Numbered from the stretch's first letter, positions 55,417-63,999 are shown. The stretch: 64,000 nt of DNA from Flavobacterium humi (GCF_004745595.1 NZ_SRLH01000006.1:186001-250000), one strand, 5' to 3'. The notes: generated by a model from the sequence alone, not told the origin. A program made the numbers and translations.

Positions 55417-57117
55417 ATGAATAAAGTTAAAGTTTTTAGTATCGCTTTAGTAGCCTTAGGATTTGCTGCCCATGCGCAGGAAGTGGAATCTGCTAAAAAA
55501 GCGATCGATGCAGAACAATACGAAAAAGCAAAATCTATTTTGAAATCAGCTGTAAGTGCCAAACCGGACAACGGAAAGGCGGCGTTCTTATTAGGGAATG
55601 TATATTTACAGCAAAACCAGGCTGATTCTGCTAAGATATTTTTCCAAAAAGGATTAACAGCAAAGGAAAATCCTGGATTTAATTATATCGGTTTGGGTCA
55701 AATCGACCTGGATAACGGAAACGAGGCAGGAGCACAGTTTAATTTTGACCAAGCCCTGAAAGACGCCAAGAAAAAAGATGTTGAACAATATGTTTATATT
55801 GGGAAAGCATTGATCAATTCGGAAAAACCGGATTACAAGAAAGCGATTGCCACGTTGCTGAAAGCAAAAACAATCCAGCCGAATGACCCGCAATTGCTGA
55901 TAACTCTTGGAGATGCTTATTATGCGGATAGAAACCAAAACGAATCTTATAAGGCGTATAGCAATGCTTTCGATGCCGATCCTACTTTGTTGCGAGCTAA
56001 AATGCAATTAGGGGTTTTGCTTAAAGGGGCAAAAGCATTCCCTGAAGCAAAAACGGCATTTGACAATGTTGTGGCTTCCAATGCCAATTACGGCCCGGTA
56101 TACCGCGAGCTTGCCGAAACGTACTATTTATGGGGGAATAACGACAAGGCAAAGTACAAAGAATACACAGAAAAAGCGTTGGGATTCTATGAAAAATACA
56201 TGAGCCTGACCGATTATTCTTTGGCTTCGCGTATGCGCCATGCCGATTTCCTGATCTTGGCGAAAGATTATGTGGCTCTTGAGAAAGAAGCGAATGAAAT
56301 GAAGAAATTGGATAATGTAAACCCTAGGATCTTACGTTATTTAGGTTATTCTTCTTATGAAAACGGAAATGCTGACGCTGCGATCAAAGCCTTGCAAGAT
56401 TACACTGGAAAACCAACCAATAAAATTATCGGAAGGGATTACCTATACCTTGGCCTTGCCCAAATCAAAAAAGCGATCCCTACCATGGCGCCGGACAGCA
56501 AAGAAAAAATAAAAGTGGACGAACCATTGTTCAATACTGCGGTGGCAAACATCAGAAAAGCGGTAGATATGGACAAGCCGATGGCTAATGACCTAAACGA
56601 TATCGGGAAAGGCTTATTCGACCAAAAATTATACAAATATGCTGCTGCGATCTACGAAGTGGCTACGTCCAATCCAAACTCTAAAAATTACCTGTATGAT
56701 AATTTTTATTTAGGATATGCCATTTATTTTGAAAACGCTTACAAGGAAGCTGGCGAAAAAGTAGATGTAGTAAGTTTGAAAAAAGCGGATAAAGCGTTTG
56801 AAAACGTGACTATTGCTTCGCCAACAACCCAAGAGGCTTATATTTACAGAGCCAGGGTAAACAGTTTGATGGAGTCGGATGCGGCTGCACAGGCACAAAT
56901 GGCCAAAAGCTACGAGGATTACATCAGGGTAGTTACTGAAAAAGGAGATGCCGAGCTTTCCAAACCGGCTAACAAAACTAAATTTATTGAAGCGTACCAG
57001 AACTTGGCCCTGCACAATAAAAAAGACAAGGCAAAAGCGTCTGAATATATCAATAAAGCGTTAACCCTTGATCCTACCAATGCGGATAGCCAGAATATCC
57101 TAAAAGCGTTGAAATAA
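55417..57117 (+). CDS. Secreted tetratricopeptide repeat protein
   Basis: 566 residues from the ATG at 55417, which gives the signal peptide MNKVKVFSIALVALGFAAHAQ; the frame upstream overlaps the lipoprotein gene. Almost the whole mature protein is TPR helices (for example AAFLLGNVYLQQNQADSAKI, then ALTLDPTNADSQNILKALK at the end). It probably scaffolds envelope proteins. It is the last gene of the exbB operon and has a terminator 23 nt downstream. Confidence 0.92.
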   Translation: MNKVKVFSIALVALGFAAHAQEVESAKKAIDAEQYEKAKSILKSAVSAKPDNGKAAFLLGNVYLQQNQADSAKIFFQKGLTAKENPGFNYIGLGQIDLDNGNEAGAQFNFDQALKDAKKKDVEQYVYIGKALINSEKPDYKKAIATLLKAKTIQPNDPQLLITLGDAYYADRNQNESYKAYSNAFDADPTLLRAKMQLGVLLKGAKAFPEAKTAFDNVVASNANYGPVYRELAETYYLWGNNDKAKYKEYTEKALGFYEKYMSLTDYSLASRMRHADFLILAKDYVALEKEANEMKKLDNVNPRILRYLGYSSYENGNADAAIKALQDYTGKPTNKIIGRDYLYLGLAQIKKAIPTMAPDSKEKIKVDEPLFNTAVANIRKAVDMDKPMANDLNDIGKGLFDQKLYKYAAAIYEVATSNPNSKNYLYDNFYLGYAIYFENAYKEAGEKVDVVSLKKADKAFENVTIASPTTQEAYIYRARVNSLMESDAAAQAQMAKSYEDYIRVVTEKGDAELSKPANKTKFIEAYQNLALHNKKDKAKASEYINKALTLDPTNADSQNILKALK

Positions 57118-57140
57118 CCGCATTACAACACAAATATACA

Positions 57141-57173
57141 AACCGTCCTGATGAAAATCCGGGCGGTTTTTTT
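57141..57173 (+). terminator. Intrinsic terminator of the exbB operon
   Basis: AACCGTCC and GGGCGGTT form an 8-bp stem (one G-U) with a 12-nt loop and a T run. Confidence 0.85.
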
Positions 57174-57177
57174 ATGG

Positions 57178-57263
57178 GCAGCTTTTCCAGCTTTCGCCTT
57201 TATCTTGTTATGGCTGTGTTGCCACAACAGCCATAACAAGGATATCGGCTCTATCTGGGCTGC
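57178..57263. repeat. 86-bp imperfect palindrome, putative REP-like element
   Basis: The core is a perfect 14-bp inverted repeat, CTTGTTATGGCTGT (57204-57217) with ACAGCCATAACAAG (57227-57240), around GTTGCCACA. The outer arms also match: GCAGC with GCTGC and CCAG with CTGG. There is no T run, and it lies just after a complete terminator, so termination is not its main role. It resembles short interspersed intergenic palindromes that I associate with flavobacterial genomes; copy number cannot be judged here. Confidence 0.55.
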
Positions 57264-57332
57264 AACCTGGCTTTTTAATTGCCCGCCTGTCTAAAAAACA
57301 AACAATCGGATACACTAACCATACAAATTGAC

Positions 57333-57340
57333 TACCTTTG
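57333..57340 (+). promoter_or_regulatory. TAnnTTTG promoter box for queE
   Basis: TACCTTTG, perfect -7 box, 19 nt before the queE ATG. Confidence 0.55.
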
Positions 57341-57359
57341 CAAACTATTTTAAATACAG

Positions 57360-57992
57360 ATGCTTACAAAAGAAATTCAAATTGCCGTTGAAAAAGGGGA
57401 TATGCTTCCGCTGATGGAAGAATTCTATACCATTCAGGGCGAAGGATACCACACAGGAACAGCAGCCTATTTCATTAGGATTGGCGGTTGCGATGTGGGT
57501 TGTCATTGGTGTGATGTCAAAGAAAGCTGGAATGCCGAACTGCATCCGCCTACCAAAACAGATATCATTGTCCAAAATGCAAAAAAATACGCTGAAACCG
57601 TTGTGGTTACCGGCGGAGAACCTTTAACATGGGACATGGGCCTTTTGACTGGGAAGTTAAAAAAAGAAAACCTTCGGGTACATATCGAAACCTCCGGGGC
57701 ATATCCCGTTACCGGGGAATGGGACTGGTTTTGCCTTTCTCCAAAAAAAAATAAGCTTCCGGTTGCCGGTGCTTATGCGATTGCCAATGAATTAAAAGTG
57801 ATCATCTATAACAAACATGATTTTATTTTCGCGGAAGAACAGGCAGCAAAAGTGAATCCTAATGCCATACTCTTCCTTCAGCCGGAATGGAGCAAAAAAG
57901 AAGAAATGACGCCTCTTATCGTAGATTATGTAATGAATAACCCAAAATGGAGAGTATCATTGCAAACTCATAAATACTTAAACATACCTTGA
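57360..57992 (+). CDS. queE: 7-carboxy-7-deazaguanine synthase
   Basis: Radical SAM enzyme of queuosine precursor synthesis, 210 residues. It has EEFYTIQGEGYHTGTAAYF and the iron-sulfur motif CDVGCHWC (Cx3Cx2C), followed by VVTGGEPL and LSPKKNKLP. The other QueCDF-type genes are elsewhere, while queA is at 40518. The next ORF starts 11 nt after its stop. Confidence 0.95.
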   Translation: MLTKEIQIAVEKGDMLPLMEEFYTIQGEGYHTGTAAYFIRIGGCDVGCHWCDVKESWNAELHPPTKTDIIVQNAKKYAETVVVTGGEPLTWDMGLLTGKLKKENLRVHIETSGAYPVTGEWDWFCLSPKKNKLPVAGAYAIANELKVIIYNKHDFIFAEEQAAKVNPNAILFLQPEWSKKEEMTPLIVDYVMNNPKWRVSLQTHKYLNIP

Positions 57993-58003
57993 TTTTTTTG
58001 CCC

Positions 58004-58450
58004 ATGCGATTGTTTCTTTTATTTTTTTTACTAGTTGCTCCTGTAGTGGCAAATGCCCAGATTTCAGGAGAAGATGAAGTATATCTAAATGGTGATTATG
58101 TCGAAGCCAGGTTTAATGGCGGCGGAATAGAGAAATTCCATGAATTCATATACTCCCGCCTGGATCGCTCCAAGATTACCAAACCCGGAAAAATAGTATT
58201 TACGTTTGTTATTTCCGAAACCGGTGAAATCAAAGACGTAAGGATAGTCGAATTTCCGTATGTGGAAATGGCAACCGAAATCATCCGTGTTATCAAAACC
58301 GCCCCGAAATGGCAACCGGCCAAAAGAGGAGGAAAACCTACCAGCCTGAACGTAAGGTTCCCTATGGAATTCGTCCAAAAAGGAAACAAAGAGCAAGGCC
58401 GGAAAGTGGAACCGACAGAGAAGGAAATAGATTCCGGGAGAAAGGAATGA
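58004..58450 (+). CDS. Secreted TonB C-terminal-domain-only protein 1
   Basis: 148 residues from the ATG at 58004 (MRLFLLFFLLVAPVVANAQ, a cleavable signal peptide). The mature protein consists of a TonB_C-like domain: IVFTFVISETGEIKDVRIVE and TAPKWQPAKRGGKP, then a charged tail. There is no membrane anchor after cleavage and no Pro-rich linker, so it cannot connect to ExbBD like ordinary TonB. It follows queE in the same direction but is more likely related to the two paralogues downstream. Confidence 0.82.
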   Translation: MRLFLLFFLLVAPVVANAQISGEDEVYLNGDYVEARFNGGGIEKFHEFIYSRLDRSKITKPGKIVFTFVISETGEIKDVRIVEFPYVEMATEIIRVIKTAPKWQPAKRGGKPTSLNVRFPMEFVQKGNKEQGRKVEPTEKEIDSGRKE

Positions 58451-58681
58451 TGCGAAAAGGATGACAATGCTTTTGAGGGATTATTGCTGCAATCATCATA
58501 TTTCCAATGTATGTTAAAATTTAACATGCATTTTTTTGTGGTTTATTTGGATTTGACTTATTTTTATCTTTTATTTAACAAAATAAATGAATTAAAGGTA
58601 TTTTCGCCCCAAAGAAAATAACTTAACTACCAAGTAAAAGGTATAGCTTAAAATAAAATTTAACCTAAATACCACATTGTT

Positions 58682-59074
58682 ATGAAAAGGAAATTGCTAC
58701 TAATGTTGGCGTTGATTGTTACGCAGTTTATTTTTGGACAAGCACCATTAAATAATGTAAAAGGAATCCCGGTCCCATTTGAAACTGTGGAGAATCAGCC
58801 TATTTTCCCAGGAGGGAATAATGAATTCATCAAATTTGTCGGGAAGAATTTCAGGGCACCTGAAGTGGAAGACCTTTCCGGTGTCATAAAAGTTACTTTT
58901 ATTATAGAGGCTAACGGCACAATTGGTGAGATCAAGGTAATCCAGGACTTAGGACATGGCACTGGAGAGGAAGTAAAAAGAGTTTTGCGTTCTTCCCCTC
59001 AATGGACTCCCGGAGATCAGGGAGGGAAACCGGTTCGGGTCTTGTATACGCTCCCGATAACAGTACGAAATTAA
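58682..59074 (+). CDS. Secreted TonB C-terminal-domain-only protein 2
   Basis: 130 residues: signal peptide MKRKLLLMLALIVTQFIFGQ, a short spacer and a TonB_C domain with QPIFPGGNNEFIKFVGKNFR, KVTFIIEANGTIGEIKVI and SSPQWTPGDQGGKPVRVLY. The domain is strikingly like the end of the true TonB at 53459. No linker or anchor. It is preceded by a 230-nt AT-rich spacer, and a terminator follows, so it is a single transcription unit. Confidence 0.87.
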   Translation: MKRKLLLMLALIVTQFIFGQAPLNNVKGIPVPFETVENQPIFPGGNNEFIKFVGKNFRAPEVEDLSGVIKVTFIIEANGTIGEIKVIQDLGHGTGEEVKRVLRSSPQWTPGDQGGKPVRVLYTLPITVRN

Positions 59075-59084
59075 AAAAAACAGG

Positions 59085-59112
59085 CACCGGATTCACTCCG
59101 GTGTTTTTTTTT
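59085..59112 (+). terminator. Intrinsic terminator
   Basis: CACCGGA and TCCGGTG form a perfect 7-bp stem with loop TTCAC and nine T. Confidence 0.88.
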
Positions 59113-59288
59113 GCCCAAAACCCATTGGAAACCAAGTTGTGTAAGTAAAATATTGGTTTTTAGTACTTTAGTGGTATTTCGTCGATTATATTTTGTATGC
59201 TGACGAATCGGTTGTATCATTGTCGGCTTGAAAATTCTGAATTAGGATTGGACTAATTCGGTTTTATAGCCCGCAATGAGATTGATTT

Positions 59289-59678
59289 ATGAGAAAAATT
59301 ACCATTTTAGTATTGAGTTTTTTTATCGGGACACTGGCTTTTTCCAACGTTTTGGACACTACAGTTGAAATCCCGGTACAATATGAATCTGTTGAAGTTA
59401 AACCATTATTCCCGGGAGGAATTAGTGAGTTTATGAAATTTGTGATGAAAAATTACCAGGTCCCGGAAGAAGATGAAGGCGGGGCGACGGGAACAGTCCA
59501 GGTAAGTATCGTTATTGATGTTGACGGAAGTGTTACCCAAATCAACATCCTTAAAGATGTGGGCAATGCCGGTAATGAGATCAAAAGGGTTTTGGCAAAA
59601 TGCCCGAAATGGACCCCCGGAAGGCAAAAAGGAACAAATGTAGCGGTAATGTACAATTTCCCGATTACGATTAAATAG
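59289..59678 (+). CDS. Secreted TonB C-terminal-domain-only protein 3
   Basis: 129 residues: signal peptide MRKITILVLSFFIGTLAFS, then a TonB_C domain with KPLFPGGISEFMKFVMKNYQ, VQVSIVIDVDGSVTQINIL and CPKWTPGRQKGTNVAVMYNF. It is of the same build and size as protein 2 and has its own terminator. A 215-nt spacer before it should contain its promoter; I see no perfect TAnnTTTG box. Confidence 0.87.
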   Translation: MRKITILVLSFFIGTLAFSNVLDTTVEIPVQYESVEVKPLFPGGISEFMKFVMKNYQVPEEDEGGATGTVQVSIVIDVDGSVTQINILKDVGNAGNEIKRVLAKCPKWTPGRQKGTNVAVMYNFPITIK

Positions 59679-59684
59679 TAGATA

Positions 59685-59712
59685 AAATCCCAAACATTGT
59701 TTGGGATTTTTT
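59685..59712 (+). terminator. Intrinsic terminator
   Basis: AAATCCCAAAC and GTTTGGGATTT form a perfect 11-bp stem with loop ATT and a T run. Confidence 0.9.
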
Positions 59713-59733
59713 ATTTTTACTGAAAACTAAACT

Positions 59734-60897
59734 ATGAAGTCGCATTTTCAGATCAATCCAAATATCACTTTTTTAAACCACGGTTCTTTTGGAGCCTGTC
59801 CCAAACCAGTTTTTGAAGAATTCCAGAGGATACAGCAGGAATTGGAGTTCGAACCGGTGTATTTTATGCAAAAAAAGGCCGCCAATTATTTAAAGACTGC
59901 CAGGGAACGCTTAGCGGAATTTGTCGGATGCCAGCCGCAGGACCTGTTTTTTAGTCCAAATCCTACAATGGCTGTCAATACAATCATGCGAAGCCTGAAG
60001 CTGGAGGCCGGTGACGAAATCCTGGCTACGGACCATGAATACGGAGCCATGGACAAAACCTGGCATTTTTATAGCAAGAAAACCGGGGTCAACTATATCA
60101 GGCAAAAAATTACATTGCCAATTACCTCTAAGGAACAAATCCTGGAAGAATTTTGGAAAGGGTATTCTTCTAAAACGAAAGTGGTGTTTATCAATCAGAT
60201 CTCGAGTGCCACGGCATTGATTTTCCCGGTAAAGGAAATTTGCGATAAAGCGCAGGAATTAGGGCTTATCACTATTGTTGATGGGGCACATGTCCCGGGG
60301 CATATTGATTTGAATATCACGGATCTTAATCCGGACTATTATACCGGAACACTGCACAAATGGATGCTGGCTCCTAAAGGAAGCTCTTTTTTGTATGTCA
60401 AAAAGGAGTTTCAGGAAGACCTGGATCCTTTGGTGGTCAGTTGGGGATATGAAAGTGACGCTCCTGGCGAAAGCCGTTTTTTGGATTATCACGAATACCA
60501 GGGAACCAGGGATGTTTCGGAGTTTATGTGTACCCCAAAAGTGATCGATTTCCTAAATGAAAATAACTGGAAAGAAAAGTACAGCGCCTGCAGGCAAATG
60601 GTCCTGGATAATTACCAGCGTTTTTGCGATTTGCTGCACACCAAACCGATTTGTCCTGTCACGACTGAATTTTTAGGGCAGATGGCCAGTATTCCCACTC
60701 GTACAGAAAAGCCATCTGAGCTAAAAGAATTATTGTATGACAAATATAAAATCCAAATTCCGGTAATGCCCTTAAACGGGAATATCTATTTGAGGTATTC
60801 TATCAATGTGTACAATTCGCAGGAAGATTTGGAGGTTTTATACAAAGCACTCCAGGATATTATAGCCACAACAGACTTGATCAAGATAGTGCCATAG
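59734..60897 (+). CDS. Aminotransferase class V-fold PLP enzyme (isopenicillin-N-epimerase-like)
   Basis: 387-residue PLP enzyme. The start LNHGSFGACPKPVFEEF and the segment TIVDGAHVPGHIDLNI (PLP Asp/His), with the aldimine Lys209 in GTLHKWMLAPKGSSFLY, match the CefD/epimerase-like branch of the class V (NifS-like) family. In this branch the true reaction is usually not epimerisation of isopenicillin N but a lyase, desulfurase or aminotransferase step. There are no neighbours that point to a pathway. Cytoplasmic. Confidence 0.88.
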   Translation: MKSHFQINPNITFLNHGSFGACPKPVFEEFQRIQQELEFEPVYFMQKKAANYLKTARERLAEFVGCQPQDLFFSPNPTMAVNTIMRSLKLEAGDEILATDHEYGAMDKTWHFYSKKTGVNYIRQKITLPITSKEQILEEFWKGYSSKTKVVFINQISSATALIFPVKEICDKAQELGLITIVDGAHVPGHIDLNITDLNPDYYTGTLHKWMLAPKGSSFLYVKKEFQEDLDPLVVSWGYESDAPGESRFLDYHEYQGTRDVSEFMCTPKVIDFLNENNWKEKYSACRQMVLDNYQRFCDLLHTKPICPVTTEFLGQMASIPTRTEKPSELKELLYDKYKIQIPVMPLNGNIYLRYSINVYNSQEDLEVLYKALQDIIATTDLIKIVP

Positions 60898-60917
60898 CCC
60901 GGATGGGAGCGGCATCC

Positions 60918-60968
60918 TTTTAGCAAAACCGGTATTTTCTTTTTTAGCATGCCGGTTTTTTGCTAAAA
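60918..60968. terminator. Long hairpin between convergent genes
   Basis: TTTTAGCAAAACCGG pairs with CCGGTTTTTTGCTAAAA, with a two-base bulge in the A/T part. The T run inside the 3' arm suggests termination for the plus-strand gene, and the symmetrical A/T flanks may serve the minus-strand methyltransferase gene too. Confidence 0.65.
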
Positions 60969-60994
60969 GATATAGCGGACAGCCGGACCAGCTC

Positions 60995-61696
60995 CTAAAA
61001 AAGCCTCGCCAGGTAATCGAAATGTTCTCCTTCGCAAATTAATTCGCAGTGCAGCCCGTTAGCATTGGCGGCATTCTGCAGGGTGTTGTAATCAAGGTAC
61101 AACCACGGAAAGGGCGCGTCCGTTTCGTTTTTGTATGAAATGGTAAACGTGAGCTCGCCATAATAGTCATCACCGGGAATCCATTTCCCGCCGTCTTCGT
61201 CTTCGTCAAACATGTAAATGATATCCGAAGAATCAATAAGGATCTGGCCGCCAGGGTTTAAAAGTGATTGTAAAGCCAACAGGTATTTTGATGTTTGTGC
61301 CAAAGTCCCGAAAATTCCTGTCCCATTCATTAAGAGCAAGATGGTATCGAAGGTTTCGCCACGGATATCCAAAACATCCTGGACACGGGCATTTTGCAAT
61401 CCACGCAATTGGCAGGCTTTAATGGCATTTGAGGAAATATCTACGGGAAGTACGTCAAGATTCCGTTGGTTTTGCAGGAATAATGCATGGCTTCCGGCAC
61501 CGCAGCCAACATCCAGGATTTTGCCTTTAGCTAAAAGCAAGGCTTCCTGTTCGAGTTTTGGCATTTCGTCAAAGGAACGGAACAGATAGGCAACGCTCAT
61601 TTCATCCGGTTCCGAAATGGAAGTTTCGGTAATGAGGTCTTCCGGGGAATTATGAGTTTGGAAATCGAGGATGGCTTTTCCGAAAAGGTCTTTCAT
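60995..61696 (-). CDS. Class I SAM-dependent methyltransferase
   Basis: 233 residues with the SAM-binding loop ILDVGCGAGSH (residues 60-70), an acidic motif II region (DVLPVDISSNAIKAC) and ILLLMNGTGIFGTL as motif III. The C-terminal part is rich in aromatic and acidic residues. Substrate unknown. It is monocistronic, convergent with the class V enzyme and divergent from the YkgJ-type gene. Confidence 0.9.
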   Translation of the reverse strand: MKDLFGKAILDFQTHNSPEDLITETSISEPDEMSVAYLFRSFDEMPKLEQEALLLAKGKILDVGCGAGSHALFLQNQRNLDVLPVDISSNAIKACQLRGLQNARVQDVLDIRGETFDTILLLMNGTGIFGTLAQTSKYLLALQSLLNPGGQILIDSSDIIYMFDEDEDGGKWIPGDDYYGELTFTISYKNETDAPFPWLYLDYNTLQNAANANGLHCELICEGEHFDYLARLF

Positions 61697-61768
61697 AGGT
61701 AGGATGTTGTTTGATTGTTTTCTGTGTGACTTCTGTATAAATTACACCTTTTTTTGCTTGAATTTGAG

Positions 61769-61776
61769 TAAATTTG
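61769..61776 (+). promoter_or_regulatory. TAnnTTTG promoter box for the YkgJ-type gene
   Basis: TAAATTTG, perfect -7 box, 37 nt before the ATG at 61814. Confidence 0.5.
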
Positions 61777-61813
61777 TACCTGGATTTTCAATTAACCGAT
61801 AATCCTTTTGCAA

Positions 61814-62311
61814 ATGCTAAAGCCATCATTAAACGAAATTCAAAAACTAGCCAAAGATAAGCATAACGAAAACAAAAAGTATTTCGATAAGCTTAAAAAG
61901 AAAGCGCCCAAGAACCTGGATTACCTGATGCAGGAAATGCACGATGCCGAATTCAAGAAAACCGATTGCCTGCAATGTGCCAATTGCTGCAAAACGACCG
62001 GCCCGCTTTTTACTTCGGCGGATATCGAAAGGATTGCCAAACATTTCAGGCAAAAGCCACAACAGTTTATCGACCAGTACCTTCGCATCGATGAAGATAA
62101 TGATTATGTATTGCAGCAGGTCCCATGCACTTTCCTGGATGCCGAGAATTATTGCATGATATACGACGTGCGCCCTAAAGCCTGCCGTGAGTTTCCGCAT
62201 ACTGACCGGAAAAAGTTCCAGCAGATTTCCAACCTTACCTTAAAGAATCTCGAAATCTGTCCTGCGGCTTATAATATTGTAGAAGAAATGAAAAAAAGAA
62301 TACCGGTATGA
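61814..62311 (+). CDS. YkgJ-family cysteine cluster protein
   Basis: 165 residues from the ATG at 61814 (a TTG six nt upstream is less likely). The zinc/iron-chelating CxxCxxCC cluster is seen as CLQCANCCKTTGP, with further Cys in VPCTFLD, YCMIYDVRPKACREFP and EICPAAY. This is the layout of the UPF0153/YkgJ family. Function is not established. Its TGA overlaps the next ATG (ATGA). Confidence 0.9.
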   Translation: MLKPSLNEIQKLAKDKHNENKKYFDKLKKKAPKNLDYLMQEMHDAEFKKTDCLQCANCCKTTGPLFTSADIERIAKHFRQKPQQFIDQYLRIDEDNDYVLQQVPCTFLDAENYCMIYDVRPKACREFPHTDRKKFQQISNLTLKNLEICPAAYNIVEEMKKRIPV

Positions 62312-62709
62312 TGACCGAATACAAATCAAAAATGAATTATTGGCTGGCCTTGCCGATATCGTACCCTATTTGCCTATCGGTTTACGGCATGATAAAGGGA
62401 GAATGGCTGGGCGCACTGGCCTTCGTTTTTCTAATCGGTTCCATCCTGATTGTGTCTTATTTTACCAAATATAGTGTAGATGGCGCCACTCTTACGGTAA
62501 AGACGATGGCAGGCAACCGGAAAATCGACATCCGTTCCATCCGGAAAATTGAGAAGACCAATTCCATTGTAAGCACTCGGGCTCTTTCTTTGAACAGGAT
62601 CTGGATACATTATAACAAATATGATGAGATAGTGGTTTCACCCAAAGAAAGACAGGATTTCATTGACAGGCTTCTGGCTATAAACCCCACTATAGAAATA
62701 AAAGTGTAA
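62308..62709 (+). CDS. Small membrane protein with PH-like domain
   Basis: 133 residues: two adjacent membrane helices (about 11-28 and 33-51, ALPISYPICLSVYGMI and GALAFVFLIGSILIVSYF), then a short bacterial PH-like beta domain (YSVDGATLTVKTMAGNRKID, VVSPKERQDFIDRL). It is similar in build to YdbS/DUF304 proteins. It overlaps the YkgJ-type gene and ends 2 nt before the VOC gene. Function unknown. Confidence 0.8.
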   Translation: MMTEYKSKMNYWLALPISYPICLSVYGMIKGEWLGALAFVFLIGSILIVSYFTKYSVDGATLTVKTMAGNRKIDIRSIRKIEKTNSIVSTRALSLNRIWIHYNKYDEIVVSPKERQDFIDRLLAINPTIEIKV

Positions 62710-62711
62710 TC

Positions 62712-63080
62712 ATGGCAAGATTCCAACCCATCCGCCCGATGATCTGGACCAACGAATTAGACGAAACCATTGGTTTTTATGTAACTGTTTTGGGTTTCAC
62801 TTGCGAAGAATATAATACGGAATGGGGCTGGGCAGCCTTGCAGAAGGATAAAGCGGAAATTATGTTGGCCAAACCAAATGAGCATACCCCTTTTGAAAAA
62901 CCCATGTTTACCGGCTCGTTCTATATCAATGTTGATGATGTTGACGCGCTTTGGAATATCCTGAAAGACAAATGCAGGATTTGTTACGAAATTGGCGACT
63001 TTGAATGGCAGATGCGCGAATTTGCAGTGTATGACAACAACGGCTACCTGCTGCAGTTCGGTCAGGAAATTAGTAAATAA
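62712..63080 (+). CDS. VOC-superfamily (glyoxalase/bleomycin-resistance-like) protein
   Basis: 122 residues with the paired beta-alpha-beta-beta-beta modules of the vicinal oxygen chelate fold (RPMIWTNELDETIGFYVTVL, then FAVYDNNGYLLQFGQEI). The last Glu-type ligand position reads Gln in LLQFGQ, so metal-dependent catalysis is uncertain; a binding role, as in bleomycin-resistance proteins, is possible. Last gene of a three-gene operon. Its 3' end overlaps the convergent gene by 11 nt. Confidence 0.87.
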   Translation: MARFQPIRPMIWTNELDETIGFYVTVLGFTCEEYNTEWGWAALQKDKAEIMLAKPNEHTPFEKPMFTGSFYINVDDVDALWNILKDKCRICYEIGDFEWQMREFAVYDNNGYLLQFGQEISK

Positions 63081-63999
63081 GGTATTTAGCGCGTATTTTT
63101 TTAAAATCCTCGATCCCCTTTTTCCAGCTGTTCCGGATTTCAGTTTCCGGGATCCCGGCTTCAATTTGCTGCTGTAATTTCTTGGTACCGCTCAATTTGG
63201 TAAAAAAATCAGTAAAAAACTTTGATTTGTCGCTGGTGGTCCGGTACGCTTTTATAAGCCATTTCAATTCCAGCTGCTTTACCTTACCAATGGAAGACAA
63301 ATCTTCACCATAACATAACTGGCCTTTAAGTGGAGGTTCTTTGGAACCAAAATTAGGTTGGGGAGTAAAGCTGAAAGCGCTCTTCGGCAAAGATGGAGAA
63401 CCGTAAACCTGGAATTGTTTTTCCGTGCCACGCCCTAAACTGACATTCGTTCCTTCAAAAAAACACAAACTCGCATACAAATTGATGGCTTGGTCGTTGG
63501 GTAAATTTGGCGATGGTTTGACAGGCAGGCTGTAAGGCATTTCCCGACGGTAGTCCAGGCATGGAATGACAGTTAAGGAACATTGGATTCCATTTTTCAG
63601 CCATTTTTCACCATTGATCATTTTTCCGTATTCGCCTATTGTCATCCCATGCAATACAGGAATAGGGTGCATCCCCACAAAACTTGTAAATTCTTTTTCC
63701 AATACAGGCCCGTCAATTATGGCGCCGTTTGGATTAGGCCTGTCCAGTATTATGAGTGGCAAGTTGTTTTCCGCACAAGCTTCCATCACATAATGGAGTG
63801 AAGAGATATAGGTATAAAAACGGGCGCCTACATCTTGCAGGTCGAAAACCAGGACATCTATCCCTGCCAATTGTTCCGCTTTGGGTTTTTTGTTGCTTCC
63901 GTAAAGGGAAATAATAGGCAATCCGGTTTTGGTATCTTTCCCGTCTATTACATGTTCGCCCGCATCGGCAGTGCCCCGGAAACCATGTTCGGGAGCGAA
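63070..63999 (-). CDS. DUF1343 / exo-beta-N-acetylmuramidase NamZ-type protein, 5' truncated by the window
   Basis: The frame is open to the right edge, reading FAPEHGFRGTADAGEHVIDG before LPIISLYG, so the N-terminus is outside. It continues with DVLVFDLQDVGARFYTYISS, LDRPNPNGAIIDGPVLE and SLGRGTEKQFQVYGSP, hallmarks of the DUF1343 family. A characterised relative (NamZ of Bacillus subtilis) releases terminal MurNAc from peptidoglycan fragments, so a role in wall recycling is likely. Its stop codon lies within the end of the VOC gene. Confidence 0.9.
   Translation of the reverse strand, partial: FAPEHGFRGTADAGEHVIDGKDTKTGLPIISLYGSNKKPKAEQLAGIDVLVFDLQDVGARFYTYISSLHYVMEACAENNLPLIILDRPNPNGAIIDGPVLEKEFTSFVGMHPIPVLHGMTIGEYGKMINGEKWLKNGIQCSLTVIPCLDYRREMPYSLPVKPSPNLPNDQAINLYASLCFFEGTNVSLGRGTEKQFQVYGSPSLPKSAFSFTPQPNFGSKEPPLKGQLCYGEDLSSIGKVKQLELKWLIKAYRTTSDKSKFFTDFFTKLSGTKKLQQQIEAGIPETEIRNSWKKGIEDFKKIRAKYLIY

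Noticed and set aside
59734..60897. Beta-lactam biosynthesis enzyme (isopenicillin N epimerase)
   Set aside because: The similarity is to the broad class V PLP family; no beta-lactam genes are near, and the penicillin-acylase-type gene at 44414 is far away and broad in specificity.
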